A stretch of 64,000 nt of DNA from DASUAS01 sp963841415 (GTDB taxonomy: Bacteria > Actinomycetota > Acidimicrobiia > IMCC26256 > DASPTH01). Position numbers and translations under genes: made by a program. The DNA lies in contig CAWJCN010000001.1 of the NCBI GenBank assembly GCA_963841415.1, positions 1,674,001 through 1,738,000 on the forward strand, in the 5' to 3' direction. Each line of letters opens with the position of its first letter. Within the stretch, counting starts at the first letter, position 1. Positions 25,554 to 34,434 of this stretch are shown in pieces. The notes beneath the pieces were generated by a model that saw only the letters and a program-made list of their open reading frames with translations, was not told the origin of the DNA and did not search any database.

Positions 25554-25559
25554 TAGCGT
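25554..25559 (+). promoter_or_regulatory. Leaderless -10 box (TAGCGT)
   Basis: TAGCGT ends 8 nt before ATG 25568. Confidence 0.4.
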
Positions 25560-25567
25560 GGCCCCTC

Positions 25568-26257
25568 ATGGGAGCGACTGCGAGCCGACGGCCCCGCGAC
25601 GCGCAGCGCCGTCGCGTCTACCTGGCCGAGACGCCGCTGCCGTCGAGCCCGCTCCCCGGGCTGGAGGCGTGCGCGCGCTTCGCCGACCGGGTCGTCGGCA
25701 CCCTCTGGTGGCACGAGCGCTTCCCCGACCGCGACCTGGCCGGGGTGCCACGGCTGCGGCCGGGCAACGGTGCCCGGCAGGCCTTCTACCGGGAGGAGGA
25801 CGACGGGCCGACCATCACGCTCCCGCGCCGCTACCGCACCAAGGCGGTGGTGCTCCACGAGCTCACGCACTGGGCGCTCGGCATCGACTCCGGCCTGCCC
25901 CATCACGGCCGCACGTTCGCCCGCGTGCTGCTCGACGCCATCGGCGAGTTCTGCGGTCCCGACCACGCGGCGACGCTCGCCGCGTCGTACCAGGAGCATG
26001 CGGTGCACGTCGGACGCCCGCCCCGGCGCGGCCCCGACGGTCGCCTCCACTACGGATGGGACGAACGCCTCCGCGTCAACAAGGGCGCGACCGGCCTGGT
26101 GCGCATCAACTGGACCGTCGACGGCGAGGAGCACGAGCTCCAAGGATGCTTCGACGGGTACGAGCGCGGCTCGTCGGTCCTGCGGTGCCGGGGCTTCGAC
26201 GGCCAGCTCGAGCGCATCCCCACCAAGGCGGTGTGGGCCGTGCGCGATGTCGGCTGA
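25568..26257 (+). CDS. Zinc metallohydrolase-like protein (HELTH motif)
   Basis: 229 residues. The zincin motif HELTHWAL (HExxH) lies near residues 99-106, followed by HHGRTF, which can supply the third ligand. The arrangement resembles the actinobacterial TIGR04338 metallohydrolase family and SprT-like domains (from memory, not searched). It is cytoplasmic with no signal peptide. The second half (WDERLRVNKGATGLVRINW) is beta-rich. It overlaps the CDF transporter start by 11 nt, so it may process or sense a metal-linked partner (inference). Confidence 0.65.
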   Translation: MGATASRRPRDAQRRRVYLAETPLPSSPLPGLEACARFADRVVGTLWWHERFPDRDLAGVPRLRPGNGARQAFYREEDDGPTITLPRRYRTKAVVLHELTHWALGIDSGLPHHGRTFARVLLDAIGEFCGPDHAATLAASYQEHAVHVGRPPRRGPDGRLHYGWDERLRVNKGATGLVRINWTVDGEEHELQGCFDGYERGSSVLRCRGFDGQLERIPTKAVWAVRDVG

Positions 26258-27242
26258 CGGGACGCGGCGCGCGATCGTCGCCGCCTTCCTCGCGAACCTC
26301 GGCATCGCGGTCTCGAAGTTCGTCGCGTTCGCGATCACGGGGTCGGCGTCGATGCTGGCGGAATCGATCCACTCCGTCGCCGACACCGGCAACCAAGGGC
26401 TGCTGTTCCTGGGCGGCAAGCGATCGCGCAAGGCACCGACCCCGGAGCACCCGTTCGGCTTCGGTTCGGAGCGCTACTTCTGGGCGTTCATCGTGGCGTT
26501 GGTGCTGTTCACCCTCGGGGCGATGTTCGCCCTGTACGAGGGCGTCGAGAAGCTGTTGCACCCGAAGGAGCTCGACTCGCCGATCTGGGCGTACAGCGTG
26601 CTCGCGATCGCGATCGTGCTCGAAGGCTTGTCGTTGCGCACCGCGCGTCGCGAGGCCACGCCGCGACGCGGCGCGCGCTCCTGGTGGTCGTTCATCCGCA
26701 CGACCAAGAGCCCCGAGCTCCCCGTCGTGCTGCTCGAGGACACCGGCGCGCTGGTCGGGTTGCTGTTCGCGCTCGTCGGGATCAGCCTGGCCGAGATCAC
26801 CAGCAACCCGCGGTGGGACGCGCTCGGCAGCATCGGGATCGGCCTGCTGCTCGGCGTCATCGCGGTGGTGCTCGCGGTGGAGATGAAGAGCCTGCTCATC
26901 GGCGAAGCCGTCTCCCCGTCGGTCGAGGACGACCTGCGGGCCGCCATCCTCGACGGGCCCGAGGTGTCGCGCATCATCCATCTGCGCACCCAGCACCTCG
27001 GCCCCGACGACGTGCTGCTCGCCGCCAAGCTCGAGTTCACCTGCGACTCCATCCCCGCGCTTGTAGATGCGATCGACATCGTGGAGGCGCGCGTGCGAAC
27101 TTCGGTACCGATCGCGCGTCTCATCTTCTTCGAACCCGACCTCTACGACCCCGCGCGCTCCGACGACGAGCACACCGAACCGGAGGAGCCACCCGTGGCA
27201 GGCACCCACGAGGCAGTGGATCGCTTCAACGAGACGCACTGA
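26247..27242 (+). CDS. Cation diffusion facilitator family transporter
   Basis: 331 residues: six transmembrane helices with the CDF signature GSASMLAESIHSVADTGNQ in helix 2 (metal-binding D/H of TM2 and TM5 as HSVAD and LEDTG), and a C-terminal cytoplasmic ferredoxin-like domain from about residue 210. It exports Zn2+, Co2+, Fe2+ or Mn2+ in exchange for protons. A GKRSRKAPTPEHPFGFGSERYF loop follows TM2. The acidic tail (SDDEHTEPEEPP) is unusual. Starts at ATG 26247 within the preceding gene. Confidence 0.9.
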   Translation: MSADGTRRAIVAAFLANLGIAVSKFVAFAITGSASMLAESIHSVADTGNQGLLFLGGKRSRKAPTPEHPFGFGSERYFWAFIVALVLFTLGAMFALYEGVEKLLHPKELDSPIWAYSVLAIAIVLEGLSLRTARREATPRRGARSWWSFIRTTKSPELPVVLLEDTGALVGLLFALVGISLAEITSNPRWDALGSIGIGLLLGVIAVVLAVEMKSLLIGEAVSPSVEDDLRAAILDGPEVSRIIHLRTQHLGPDDVLLAAKLEFTCDSIPALVDAIDIVEARVRTSVPIARLIFFEPDLYDPARSDDEHTEPEEPPVAGTHEAVDRFNETH

Positions 27243-27339
27243 ACAGCCAGCTCGGTCGATGCGTGGCAGCGGAAGTCCAAGGAGGCGAAGGTTGCTGCCG
27301 TGCTGGCCGCGCCGGGCCGGATCCGCGCGCCGGCTCTCT

Positions 27340-27596
27340 TCAGCGGGTGAACGTGGGCGCGATCACGATTGGTGTGGTCGGGGCTGGCGCGGGCGCGCGC
27401 ACGGGAGTGGTTCCTGCTGGCACGCAGCCCGCGGTGGCCGGGTCGGCTGGGACCGAGTCGCCGAGGTCGTCGGCGAAGCACTGGTCGTTGTCCGCAGCCA
27501 GGAACGGCGCTGCGGTCGCGGGTGAGGTGTCGCCCGCGACGAAGTGGTCGAGGAACGCGTCGGTGGTGCCGGCGGTCCTCTTCCACGGCGCATCTC
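27340..27596 (-). pseudogene. 3' fragment of a secreted protein gene
   Basis: A frame of about 85 codons without a start. The readable end (TTDAFLDHFVAGDTSPATA, then two cysteines and a Pro/Thr tail) has the look of the C-terminus of a secreted protein. Upstream sequence is occupied by the carbonic anhydrase gene, so the 5' part is gone. In the rest of the 366-bp gap (27243-27608) nothing else is seen. Confidence 0.35.
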
Positions 27597-27608
27597 GACG
27601 CGCTCGCT

Positions 27609-28127
27609 TCAGTCGAGACGGCGCAACTCGCGCCGGAACCGTTCGCCGTTGCGCACGTACTCCCCTGCGTTGCGCAACGTGTCGGCGACGTCGACCGAGT
27701 CGGGTCGGATCTTGGCCGGCACGCCCAACGCCATCGCGCGCGCCGGCACCACCATGCCGTTGGGCACCACGGCGCCCGCACCCACCAGCGCGCCGGACTC
27801 GACCACCGCGCGATGCAACACGATCGAGCCGGTGCCGATGAGCGCGCCGTCGTGCACCGTGCAGCACTCGAGGTGGGCGAGGTGTCCGATGACGACGTCG
27901 TCGCCCACGACGGTCGGAATCAACGGAGTGGAGTGGAGCACCGCGCCGTCCTGCACCGAGGTGCGCGCGCCGATCATGATCGCCCCGTAGTCGCCCCGCA
28001 GGACCGCCTGCGGCCAGATGGTGGTGCCCGGACCCAGCGTGACGTTGCCGATCACCGTCGCGTCCGGGTGCACGTAGACGGTGGCGTCGATGGTCGGCTC
28101 GAGGTCGCCGAGGGCGTAGATCCCCAT
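27609..28127 (-). CDS. Gamma-carbonic anhydrase family protein
   Basis: 172 residues of left-handed beta-helix (VIGNVTLGPGTTIWPQAVLRGD). The three zinc/iron histidines are at VLHSTP and GHLAHLE (HxxxxH), as in gamma-carbonic anhydrases and YrdA/PaaY proteins. Catalytic-loop residues of true gamma-CAs are not all evident, so hydratase activity is uncertain. A leaderless ATG is supported by TAGGGT 7 nt upstream. It is divergent from the large HTH protein gene. Confidence 0.85.
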   Translation of the reverse strand: MGIYALGDLEPTIDATVYVHPDATVIGNVTLGPGTTIWPQAVLRGDYGAIMIGARTSVQDGAVLHSTPLIPTVVGDDVVIGHLAHLECCTVHDGALIGTGSIVLHRAVVESGALVGAGAVVPNGMVVPARAMALGVPAKIRPDSVDVADTLRNAGEYVRNGERFRRELRRLD

Positions 28128-28134
28128 TGCGTGG

Positions 28135-28140
28135 ACCCTA
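28135..28140 (-). promoter_or_regulatory. Leaderless -10 box (TAGGGT)
   Basis: Minus-strand TAGGGT, 7 nt before ATG 28127. Confidence 0.45.
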
Positions 28141-28239
28141 CAGGTGGTCGAGACACGAGTCGGCCCGAGGTCGGCGACGGTGTGGTTCGCGGCCAGGTGG
28201 CCCTACAGGCGGGCCATCTCACCGCCGATACGAAGGGGC

Positions 28240-30810
28240 ATGGTCCAGGCGCCCACCGAGATCACCATCACCCCGAAGCTGCTGGGCAAGCACCTGCGGT
28301 CGATTCGCCGCAAGAAGGGCCTGTCGCTGTCGGAGGTCGCACGCGGCGCGGGGCTGAGCCGCCGTGAGCTCGTTGCCTACGAGCGGGGCAAGGTCCAGAT
28401 CCCCGAGAGCGACCTCTGGGTGCTCGCGGGGTCGTGCGGCGTCGACGTCGCCGAGTTGGTCCCGTCGACTTCCGCGCGCGAGCTCGCGGCCGCGGCCGAC
28501 GCCACCAGCGTCGGTGACACGGTGAGCCAGCTGCGTCGCAGCCAGGAAGACGCGGGCCTCACGCCCTACCTCCACACCCTCCAGAAGCTCCAGGCCCTGC
28601 CCCCGGGCAAGCGCATCCCGGTGAAGGAGCGCGAGCTCGAAGACATCGCCACCGCGCTCGGCTCGACCCCGCGCGCGATCGACGAGAAGCTCCAGGAGCT
28701 CCTGCAAGTAGCGCCCGACGAAGCCGAGCGACTCCGGGCGATGATCCTCGTCCCGCCCACGGGCCGCAAGAAGCCGCGTGCTCTCGCCGCCGCGCCCTCG
28801 GCGGTACCCCCGGCACCGGTCGTCGCCGCGCCGGCCGCTCCCGTCGCTCCGTTCGACCCGCCCGCGCCCGTCGGGCCGATCACGCCCGCCGAGCCGGTGC
28901 AGACCGTTCCGGTCGCGCCGGCCGCGTTCCTCGACACTCCCCTGGACGCGCCCCTCGACGCGGTGCACGGCGGCAACGTCGACGTGTTCGAGGAGCTGGC
29001 GCGCCTGCCCGAGCCGGTCCCGCTGGGTGACCCGGCCGCGCCCCTGCCCGACTTGCTGGCACCGCACGACCCGTTCAGCACGACGCCGCTCGTCGGCGTC
29101 CCGCTCACCGCGCCCCCCGACGGTGCAGTCGAGCTCGTGGACAACGCCGTCCCCGCCGCGTTCGGGACCCTCGGTGACGGCACTCCGCCGACGTGGAACG
29201 CGGCCGACGCGCCTCCCATCGACGTCGCCATGCGTCAGGGCTCGGCGATCTGGGATCTCGGCGAACCCCCGCTCGCGCCCCCGACGACCACCCCTGGCGC
29301 GGAGACCTGGGACACGAACGGCTGGCAGCCCCCGGCGCCCGAGGGCACGGACGGCGCCAAGGCCGGCTTCTGGGAGGGCACCGACAGCTGGGCCTCGGAC
29401 GCGACCGCTCCCGCCGAGGTCGCGTTCGACGACGCCGTCGACGGAGAGGCAGTCGCGGGGGAACCCCTCGCCGAGTCGATGACCCTGGGCGAGGCGACGT
29501 GGGCCGGGTCCGCCTGGGACCCCGACCCCTGGGCGCCCGACCAACCGGCCGCCGGCGACACCGAGGTCGTCGACGTCAACCCCTGGAAGACCGCCGAGTG
29601 GCCCCAGGAACCCGCCGACCTCGGCGCATGGGACCATCGGCCCGACCCTGCCGCGGTCGACACCGGGTTCTACGTCGACTGGGGCACCGACGACACCGAG
29701 GCGTCGCCGACATGGGACGTGTTCGCGTCCCCGCCCACCGTGCCGGTCGACGACGCCGACGAGAGCTCCGTGGTCGAGGTCCCGAACGCATGGGGCAGCG
29801 ACACCGACATTCACGCCGACGCGGCGTCGACGTGGGACAGCGCGTTCGCCACCGCCGACCTCACCTTCGCCACCACGTTCGAACCGCCGGCCGACGCAGC
29901 CGATGAGCAGGCCGACTTCGGCGACGCCGACACCGATGGCTTCGTCGAGCCCGGGCTCATCGACGTGTTCGTGGTCGACTCGAACGCCCAGGCCGTCGCG
30001 GAGCTCGCGCCGATCAGTTGGCGCGCCGACTTCGTCGAGCCGGAGGCAGCAGAGTTCTCCGAAGCCGTCGCGGACGAGCCGGTCGACTCGGTGCTCGCGC
30101 CGGCGACCGAGACCATCGAGCGGATCGAGCCCACGACCGATGCCGAGATCGCCGACACCGAAGCCGCCGAGCTCGATGCAGTCGACGGGACCGTCGATGC
30201 CGAGGTGATCGAAGTGGTTGTCGACGCGGGCGTCGAGGACCCGGAGCCCGCCGCGGAGGTGTTCGTCACCGCCGGCCCCGACTGGCAGCTCGGCAACGCG
30301 CTGCCGCTGGTGGAGGTCCGCGGCCAGGGCGCGCTCGTCATGCGCCGCGCCGACGAGCGGTGGGCGCTCGCCGACGTCACCACCAACCACGACTTCGTCG
30401 TGGAAGCCGAAGTCGACTTCCGTTCGGGCCCCGGCCTCGGCGTGCTGTTCCGGGCCTCCGTCGACGACGACGGTCGGATGTCGGGCTACTCGTTCGACGT
30501 CGACCCGATCTACGACGGTGGCGGCTACCTCGTGCGTCAGTGGCAGGCGGACCGGGAGCTGTGGAACCCGATCGCCCGGGTGAGCGGTGACGACCCGAAC
30601 GCGATGTACGGGGCACTGCTCCTCCGCCTCGTCGTCGAGGGCGAGCACCTCACGGCGTCGGTGAACGGCGTCGAGGTCCTCGCGGTCGAGAACCTGAAGC
30701 AGGCGTCGGCCGACCGGAGTCGCGACGCGGCGAGCGGCAATCGCGTCGGTGTGCAGGCGTGGTCGTCATCCGACCTCGTGATCGATGCCGTGCGCGTCGC
30801 CTCACGCTGA
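28240..30810 (+). CDS. XRE HTH / Trp-rich acidic / concanavalin-like chimeric protein
   Basis: 856 residues. Residues 8-70 are an XRE helix-turn-helix (KHLRSIRRKKGLSLSEVARGAG, SRRELVAYERGK). About 95-172 form a second helical region (TPYLHTLQKLQALPPGKR). About 173-300 are Ala/Pro rich. About 300-660 are acidic and disordered, with tryptophan at intervals (WDLGEPP, DTNGWQPP, FWEGTDSWASD, SAWDPDPWAPD, TAEWPQEP). About 678-856 form a beta-sandwich of the DUF1080/LamG type (RADERWALADVTTNHDFVVEAEVDF, SGPGLGVLFRAS). No transmembrane helix or signal peptide is present, so it is cytoplasmic. Start ATG 28240 is used; the longer frame begins at 28144. It may be a regulator sensing a glycan or protein ligand (inference). 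Confidence 0.75.
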   Translation: MVQAPTEITITPKLLGKHLRSIRRKKGLSLSEVARGAGLSRRELVAYERGKVQIPESDLWVLAGSCGVDVAELVPSTSARELAAAADATSVGDTVSQLRRSQEDAGLTPYLHTLQKLQALPPGKRIPVKERELEDIATALGSTPRAIDEKLQELLQVAPDEAERLRAMILVPPTGRKKPRALAAAPSAVPPAPVVAAPAAPVAPFDPPAPVGPITPAEPVQTVPVAPAAFLDTPLDAPLDAVHGGNVDVFEELARLPEPVPLGDPAAPLPDLLAPHDPFSTTPLVGVPLTAPPDGAVELVDNAVPAAFGTLGDGTPPTWNAADAPPIDVAMRQGSAIWDLGEPPLAPPTTTPGAETWDTNGWQPPAPEGTDGAKAGFWEGTDSWASDATAPAEVAFDDAVDGEAVAGEPLAESMTLGEATWAGSAWDPDPWAPDQPAAGDTEVVDVNPWKTAEWPQEPADLGAWDHRPDPAAVDTGFYVDWGTDDTEASPTWDVFASPPTVPVDDADESSVVEVPNAWGSDTDIHADAASTWDSAFATADLTFATTFEPPADAADEQADFGDADTDGFVEPGLIDVFVVDSNAQAVAELAPISWRADFVEPEAAEFSEAVADEPVDSVLAPATETIERIEPTTDAEIADTEAAELDAVDGTVDAEVIEVVVDAGVEDPEPAAEVFVTAGPDWQLGNALPLVEVRGQGALVMRRADERWALADVTTNHDFVVEAEVDFRSGPGLGVLFRASVDDDGRMSGYSFDVDPIYDGGGYLVRQWQADRELWNPIARVSGDDPNAMYGALLLRLVVEGEHLTASVNGVEVLAVENLKQASADRSRDAASGNRVGVQAWSSSDLVIDAVRVASR

Positions 30811-30824
30811 CTCCCTCGTCCCGA

Positions 30825-30830
30825 TACCCT
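30825..30830 (+). promoter_or_regulatory. Leaderless -10 box (TACCCT)
   Basis: TACCCT ends 8 nt before GTG 30839. Confidence 0.4.
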
Positions 30831-30838
30831 CGCCGCGA

Positions 30839-31564
30839 GTGGAGCTCGAGGAGTACGCGCGCATCGCCGCGGTCGAGGACGACCACTGGTGGTATCGCAA
30901 CACGCGCGCGCTCGCAGCCGACCTGCTCGCGCCCTGGCTCCACCGGGCTCACCACCTGCTCGACGCCGGGTGCGGCCCGGGCGGCAACGGTGCCTGGCTG
31001 GCCGAGCACGGCACCGTCGTGGGTGTCGACGTCTCGCCGGACGCGCTCGCCTTCGTCCGCGCCCGTCGACCCACCACGATCCCGGTGCGGGCGAGCGTCG
31101 ACGCACTGCCCGTCGCAGATGCGGGATTCGACGCGGTCGTCGGCCTGACCGTCCTCTACACCGTGCCCGACGACGCCGCCGCGCTCGGCGAGCTCGCGAG
31201 GGTCACGCGACCGGGCGGGGCGATCTTCCTCGTCGAACCCGCGTTCTCGGCACTCGGACGCGCCCACGACACCACCGTCCACGGTCGCCGCCGCTACCGG
31301 CGCGCCGCGCTGGCCGAGCTCGCCACCGCTGCGGACCTCACCGTGCAGCGCTGCACCTACGCGTATTCGTTCCTTGCCCCGCCGGCCGCAACGCTCGCTG
31401 GGCTCGACCGCCTCCGACGGCGGCGCGACGAGCCTGCGGGGTCGGACGTCGACAGACGCGCGCTCGATCGCGTCTTCGCGCCGCTGGCGGCGAGGGAGCG
31501 CGCGTGGCTGGCCCACCACGACGTTCCGGTGGGAACCTCCGTGGTGCTGCTCGCTACGCGCTGA
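30839..31564 (+). CDS. SAM-dependent methyltransferase (type 11)
   Basis: 241 residues. Class I Rossmann fold with motif I LDAGCGPGGNG, VGVDVSPDAL, VDALPVADAGFDAVV, and motif IV/V ARVTRPGGAIFLVEP. The N-terminus WWYRNTRALAADLL is common in glycan- or lipid-associated methyltransferases. It starts at GTG 30839, set by TACCCT. It is followed convergently (overlap 11 bp) by a GT2 gene, which suggests a shared surface-glycan role (inference). Confidence 0.85.
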   Translation: MELEEYARIAAVEDDHWWYRNTRALAADLLAPWLHRAHHLLDAGCGPGGNGAWLAEHGTVVGVDVSPDALAFVRARRPTTIPVRASVDALPVADAGFDAVVGLTVLYTVPDDAAALGELARVTRPGGAIFLVEPAFSALGRAHDTTVHGRRRYRRAALAELATAADLTVQRCTYAYSFLAPPAATLAGLDRLRRRRDEPAGSDVDRRALDRVFAPLAARERAWLAHHDVPVGTSVVLLATR

Positions 31565-32294
31565 CGGGTCGCGAACGCCCGCGCCGCAGCACGACCATCT
31601 GCACCCACAACCCCGCGAGGTCGCGCAGGGTGCGCACGATCGCGCCGACCCGGAAGAACTCCGACGTCCCGTGGACGCGCCGGTAGTGGTGCACCCCGAC
31701 CTCGGTGAAGCGAGCACCGGTGTCCTGGAGCTTGCGCACCAGCTCCACGCAGATGACCCCGGTCGTGTGCACGAGGGTGACGCGGTCGAGCGCGGCATGA
31801 CGGATGAGGCGAAAGTCGCAGTCGGTGTCGTGGATCTTCAGGCCGAACATCAGCTTCACGAACCGGTGGTAGACACGGCCGATGACGGTGCGAACGAAGC
31901 CGTCCGCACGCCGCAACTTGTATCCCTGCACGATGTCGATGTCATCCGACGCCCGCTGGACCAGCAGTGCGAGCTCAGCCGCGTCGAACTGCCCGTCACC
32001 ATCGGTGTAGAAGACCCACTGCCTCGACGCCGCCGCGAATCCCGACAGCAACGCCCCGCCGTAGCCTCGGTTGCGGTCGTGCGTGATGACACGCAGCAGT
32101 GGCTCGCGGGCCATCACCTTCTCGAGCAACGCAGCGGACCCGTCGGTCGAGCCGTCGTTCACCACGATCACTTCGGCGTCGCGCACACCGATCTGCTTCA
32201 GGGTGGCGACCGCGACGTCGACCATGCCTGCGATCGTGGCCTCGTCGTTGTAACAGGGGAAGAAGACCGAAACAGCCTCGACTGCCGGGTTCAC
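31554..32294 (-). CDS. Glycosyltransferase family 2 (polyprenyl-phosphate sugar type)
   Basis: 246 residues. GT-A fold: SVFFPCYNDEATI, VNDGSTDGS, and the metal-binding YTDGDGQFD. The pattern RNRGYGGALLSGF and the C-terminal HYRRVHGTSEFF resemble dolichyl/polyprenyl-phosphate mannose or glucose synthases. No transmembrane helices are seen, so it is peripheral at the membrane. Starts at GTG 32294, overlapping the aminotransferase stop as GTGA. It is the third gene of the operon 34350 to 31554. Confidence 0.85.
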   Translation of the reverse strand: MNPAVEAVSVFFPCYNDEATIAGMVDVAVATLKQIGVRDAEVIVVNDGSTDGSAALLEKVMAREPLLRVITHDRNRGYGGALLSGFAAASRQWVFYTDGDGQFDAAELALLVQRASDDIDIVQGYKLRRADGFVRTVIGRVYHRFVKLMFGLKIHDTDCDFRLIRHAALDRVTLVHTTGVICVELVRKLQDTGARFTEVGVHHYRRVHGTSEFFRVGAIVRTLRDLAGLWVQMVVLRRGRSRPVSA

Positions 32295-33340
32295 CGGATC
32301 GCTCGACACACCGCCTCGATCTCGTCGTCGGTCAGCTCGGGAAAGCAGGGGAACGATACGCACTCGGCGGCCCATCGTTCGGCTTCCGGGCATGGCGACC
32401 GGACGAACGGCTGGTACGCGGGCTGCCGGGTCAGCGCGCGCGGGTAGTGCACCCCGGTGTCGAACGGGACCCGCATCCGAAAGGCGTCGCGATCGGGCAC
32501 CCGTGCGACGCACAGGTGGTACACGTGACGCGGGTGGTCGGCCTGCCAGCCGAGCGTCGGTGCCGCGGCGCGGTACCGCGCCGCCACCCGTCGGCGGCGT
32601 TCGTTCTCGGCCTCGACACGCGGCAGGCCCACGCGCAACGCGGCGGCCGCCACGTCCGACAGACGGGCGTTCGTCGCCACGACCGTGTGCACGTAGTCGG
32701 CGGTGAGCCCGTGCGCGCGGAGCAACCGCACACGAGTGGCGAGGTCGTCGTCGTCGGTCACGACTGCGCCGCCGTCGGTGATGCCGCCCAGGTTCTTGGT
32801 CGGGTAGAAGCTGTACGCGGCGGCCGCCGACCCGCTGCGGGCGTCGAGCGCGCCGAAGGCCTGGGCACCGTCCTCGACCACCGGCACGCCGAGGTCGGGC
32901 AACGCCGCGGGTCGGCCGTACAAGTGCACCGGGATCACAGCTCGCGTGCGCTCGGTGCACGCCGCGCGCGCCGACGCCTCGTCGAGCGTCGCGGTCGCGG
33001 GGTCGACGTCGGCGAACACGGGCACGGCCCCGGTGGCGCACACCGCGGCCGCGGTGGGAACCGCCGTGAACGCGGGGACGATCACCTCGTCGCGCGGACC
33101 GATGCCGAGCGCCGCCAACGAGAGCCGCAGCGCGTCGGTGCCCGAAGACACTCCGACGGCGTGGCGACGGCCCGTGAACGCCACGAGCTCCGCTTCGAAG
33201 GCGGCGAGCTCGGGCCCGAACAGGTACGCGCCCGAGCGCACCACCCGATCGACCGCAGCCGTGAGCTCCGGTTCGAGTGCGGCAGCTCGACGGGCGAGAT
33301 CGACGACGGGGATGCGGCGCGATGACCCTGGCGCCGTCAC
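32291..33340 (-). CDS. DegT/DnrJ/EryC1 family sugar aminotransferase
   Basis: 349 residues. A PLP-dependent enzyme that transaminates 3- or 4-keto nucleotide sugars. PVVDLARR opens the fold; SGTDALRLSLAALG binds the cofactor phosphate; VVEDGAQAFGA holds the pyridine-nitrogen Asp; the Schiff-base lysine lies in SFYPTKNLGG. Starts at GTG 33340, overlapping the epimerase stop by 4 nt. With the epimerase it could make an aminodeoxy sugar for the GT2 enzyme (inference). Confidence 0.9.
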   Translation of the reverse strand: MTAPGSSRRIPVVDLARRAAALEPELTAAVDRVVRSGAYLFGPELAAFEAELVAFTGRRHAVGVSSGTDALRLSLAALGIGPRDEVIVPAFTAVPTAAAVCATGAVPVFADVDPATATLDEASARAACTERTRAVIPVHLYGRPAALPDLGVPVVEDGAQAFGALDARSGSAAAAYSFYPTKNLGGITDGGAVVTDDDDLATRVRLLRAHGLTADYVHTVVATNARLSDVAAAALRVGLPRVEAENERRRRVAARYRAAAPTLGWQADHPRHVYHLCVARVPDRDAFRMRVPFDTGVHYPRALTRQPAYQPFVRSPCPEAERWAAECVSFPCFPELTDDEIEAVCRAIR

Positions 33341-34350
33341 AGATACCAGGACGCACGGGCGCGAAAGAACGCGAGCGTGCGGGCAATGCCGTCGGAGAAC
33401 GACGTGCGCGGCTCCCAGCCGAGCATGCGCTTCGCCTTCGACGAGTCGCCGAAGTACGAGCCGATGTCGATCGCGTCGCGGTCGGGCGGCCAGGGTCCGT
33501 GCTCGACGCGCCCAGTGCCCGAGGCCGCCACCACCGCCTCGGCGATGGCGCCGAGCGACAAGCGCTCGTCGTTGCCGATGTTGAAGATCTGCCCGGGCGC
33601 GTCGCTCGCGACGGCGGCGAGGAGCAGGCACTCGACGACGTCGTCGACGTAGAGGCAGTCGCGTAGCTGTTCACCCTCGCCGAAAACGATGATCGCCTGC
33701 CCTGCCAGCGCGCGACGCACGAAGATCGGGAGGAACCCCTGGAGGTCGTCGCGGAGGCGCTGCCGCGGCCCGAACACGTTGGTGAGTCGCACCGCGGTCG
33801 CGGGGAGCCCGTACACGTCGTGGTAGAGGAGGTGAAGCTGCTCGGTCGCGTACTTGGTGATCCCGTTGACGTCGACCGGCGCGACGGGGTGGTCCTCGTC
33901 GACCGGCAGGTAACGCGGCTTGCCGAAGATCTGGCGCGTCGACGTGTAGACGACCGTCGCCGTCGGATTCTCCCGCCGCAGGAGCTCGAGGAAACGGAAC
34001 TGGCTCGTGGTGTTGACGTCGAGGTCGACGAGCGGGTCGTCCATCGAGTCGACGTGGCTCACCTGACCGGCGAGGTTGAACACCACGTCGGCCTGCTTCG
34101 TGGCCGCGCGCACGCCGGGATGGTCGGTGTCGCCGACGTCTGCCTGCACCACCGTGATCCGCACATCGGGTTCGGTGTGCTCGCCGTCGGGCACGAGGTT
34201 CGCGGGGTTGGCACCATGACGCTCGACGCGCGCGTCGACGACGGTGACGGCCGCGCCGCCGTCGGCCAGAGCCAACGCGAGGTTGGAACCGATGAAACCG
34301 AGTCCGCCGGTGACGAGGCACCGGCGGCCCGAAAAGGCGTCGACAGACAA
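33337..34350 (-). CDS. NAD-dependent epimerase/dehydratase with variant active site
   Basis: 337 residues, extended SDR fold. GGLGFIGSN (residues 15-23) binds NAD. YTSTRQIFG and the VRLTNVFGPRQ segment match sugar-nucleotide epimerases/4,6-dehydratases. At the YxxxK site the sequence is NGITK, so the usual catalytic Tyr is Asn. Homologues with an NGxxK version exist in surface-sugar clusters as I recall them, so this may be a subfamily trait rather than a defect. Starts at TTG 34350. It is the first gene of the operon with the aminotransferase and GT2. Confidence 0.85.
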   Translation of the reverse strand: MSVDAFSGRRCLVTGGLGFIGSNLALALADGGAAVTVVDARVERHGANPANLVPDGEHTEPDVRITVVQADVGDTDHPGVRAATKQADVVFNLAGQVSHVDSMDDPLVDLDVNTTSQFRFLELLRRENPTATVVYTSTRQIFGKPRYLPVDEDHPVAPVDVNGITKYATEQLHLLYHDVYGLPATAVRLTNVFGPRQRLRDDLQGFLPIFVRRALAGQAIIVFGEGEQLRDCLYVDDVVECLLLAAVASDAPGQIFNIGNDERLSLGAIAEAVVAASGTGRVEHGPWPPDRDAIDIGSYFGDSSKAKRMLGWEPRTSFSDGIARTLAFFRARASWYL

Positions 34351-34434
34351 GGGGCCCAGAGCCCGGTCAGTGTAGGGGAGGCCGGTCGTCCTGAGCGTGA
34401 GCCCGCCGGGTCTCCGGCGCGGCCGATCGTCGCG

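Noticed and set aside
28219..30648. Long minus-strand frame opposite the HTH protein
   Set aside because: Composition and lack of motifs mark it as an antisense shadow.
30785..30838. ATG 30785 as methyltransferase start
   Set aside because: It lies inside the HTH protein gene end; GTG 30839 has a -10 box at the right distance and matches the family N-terminus.
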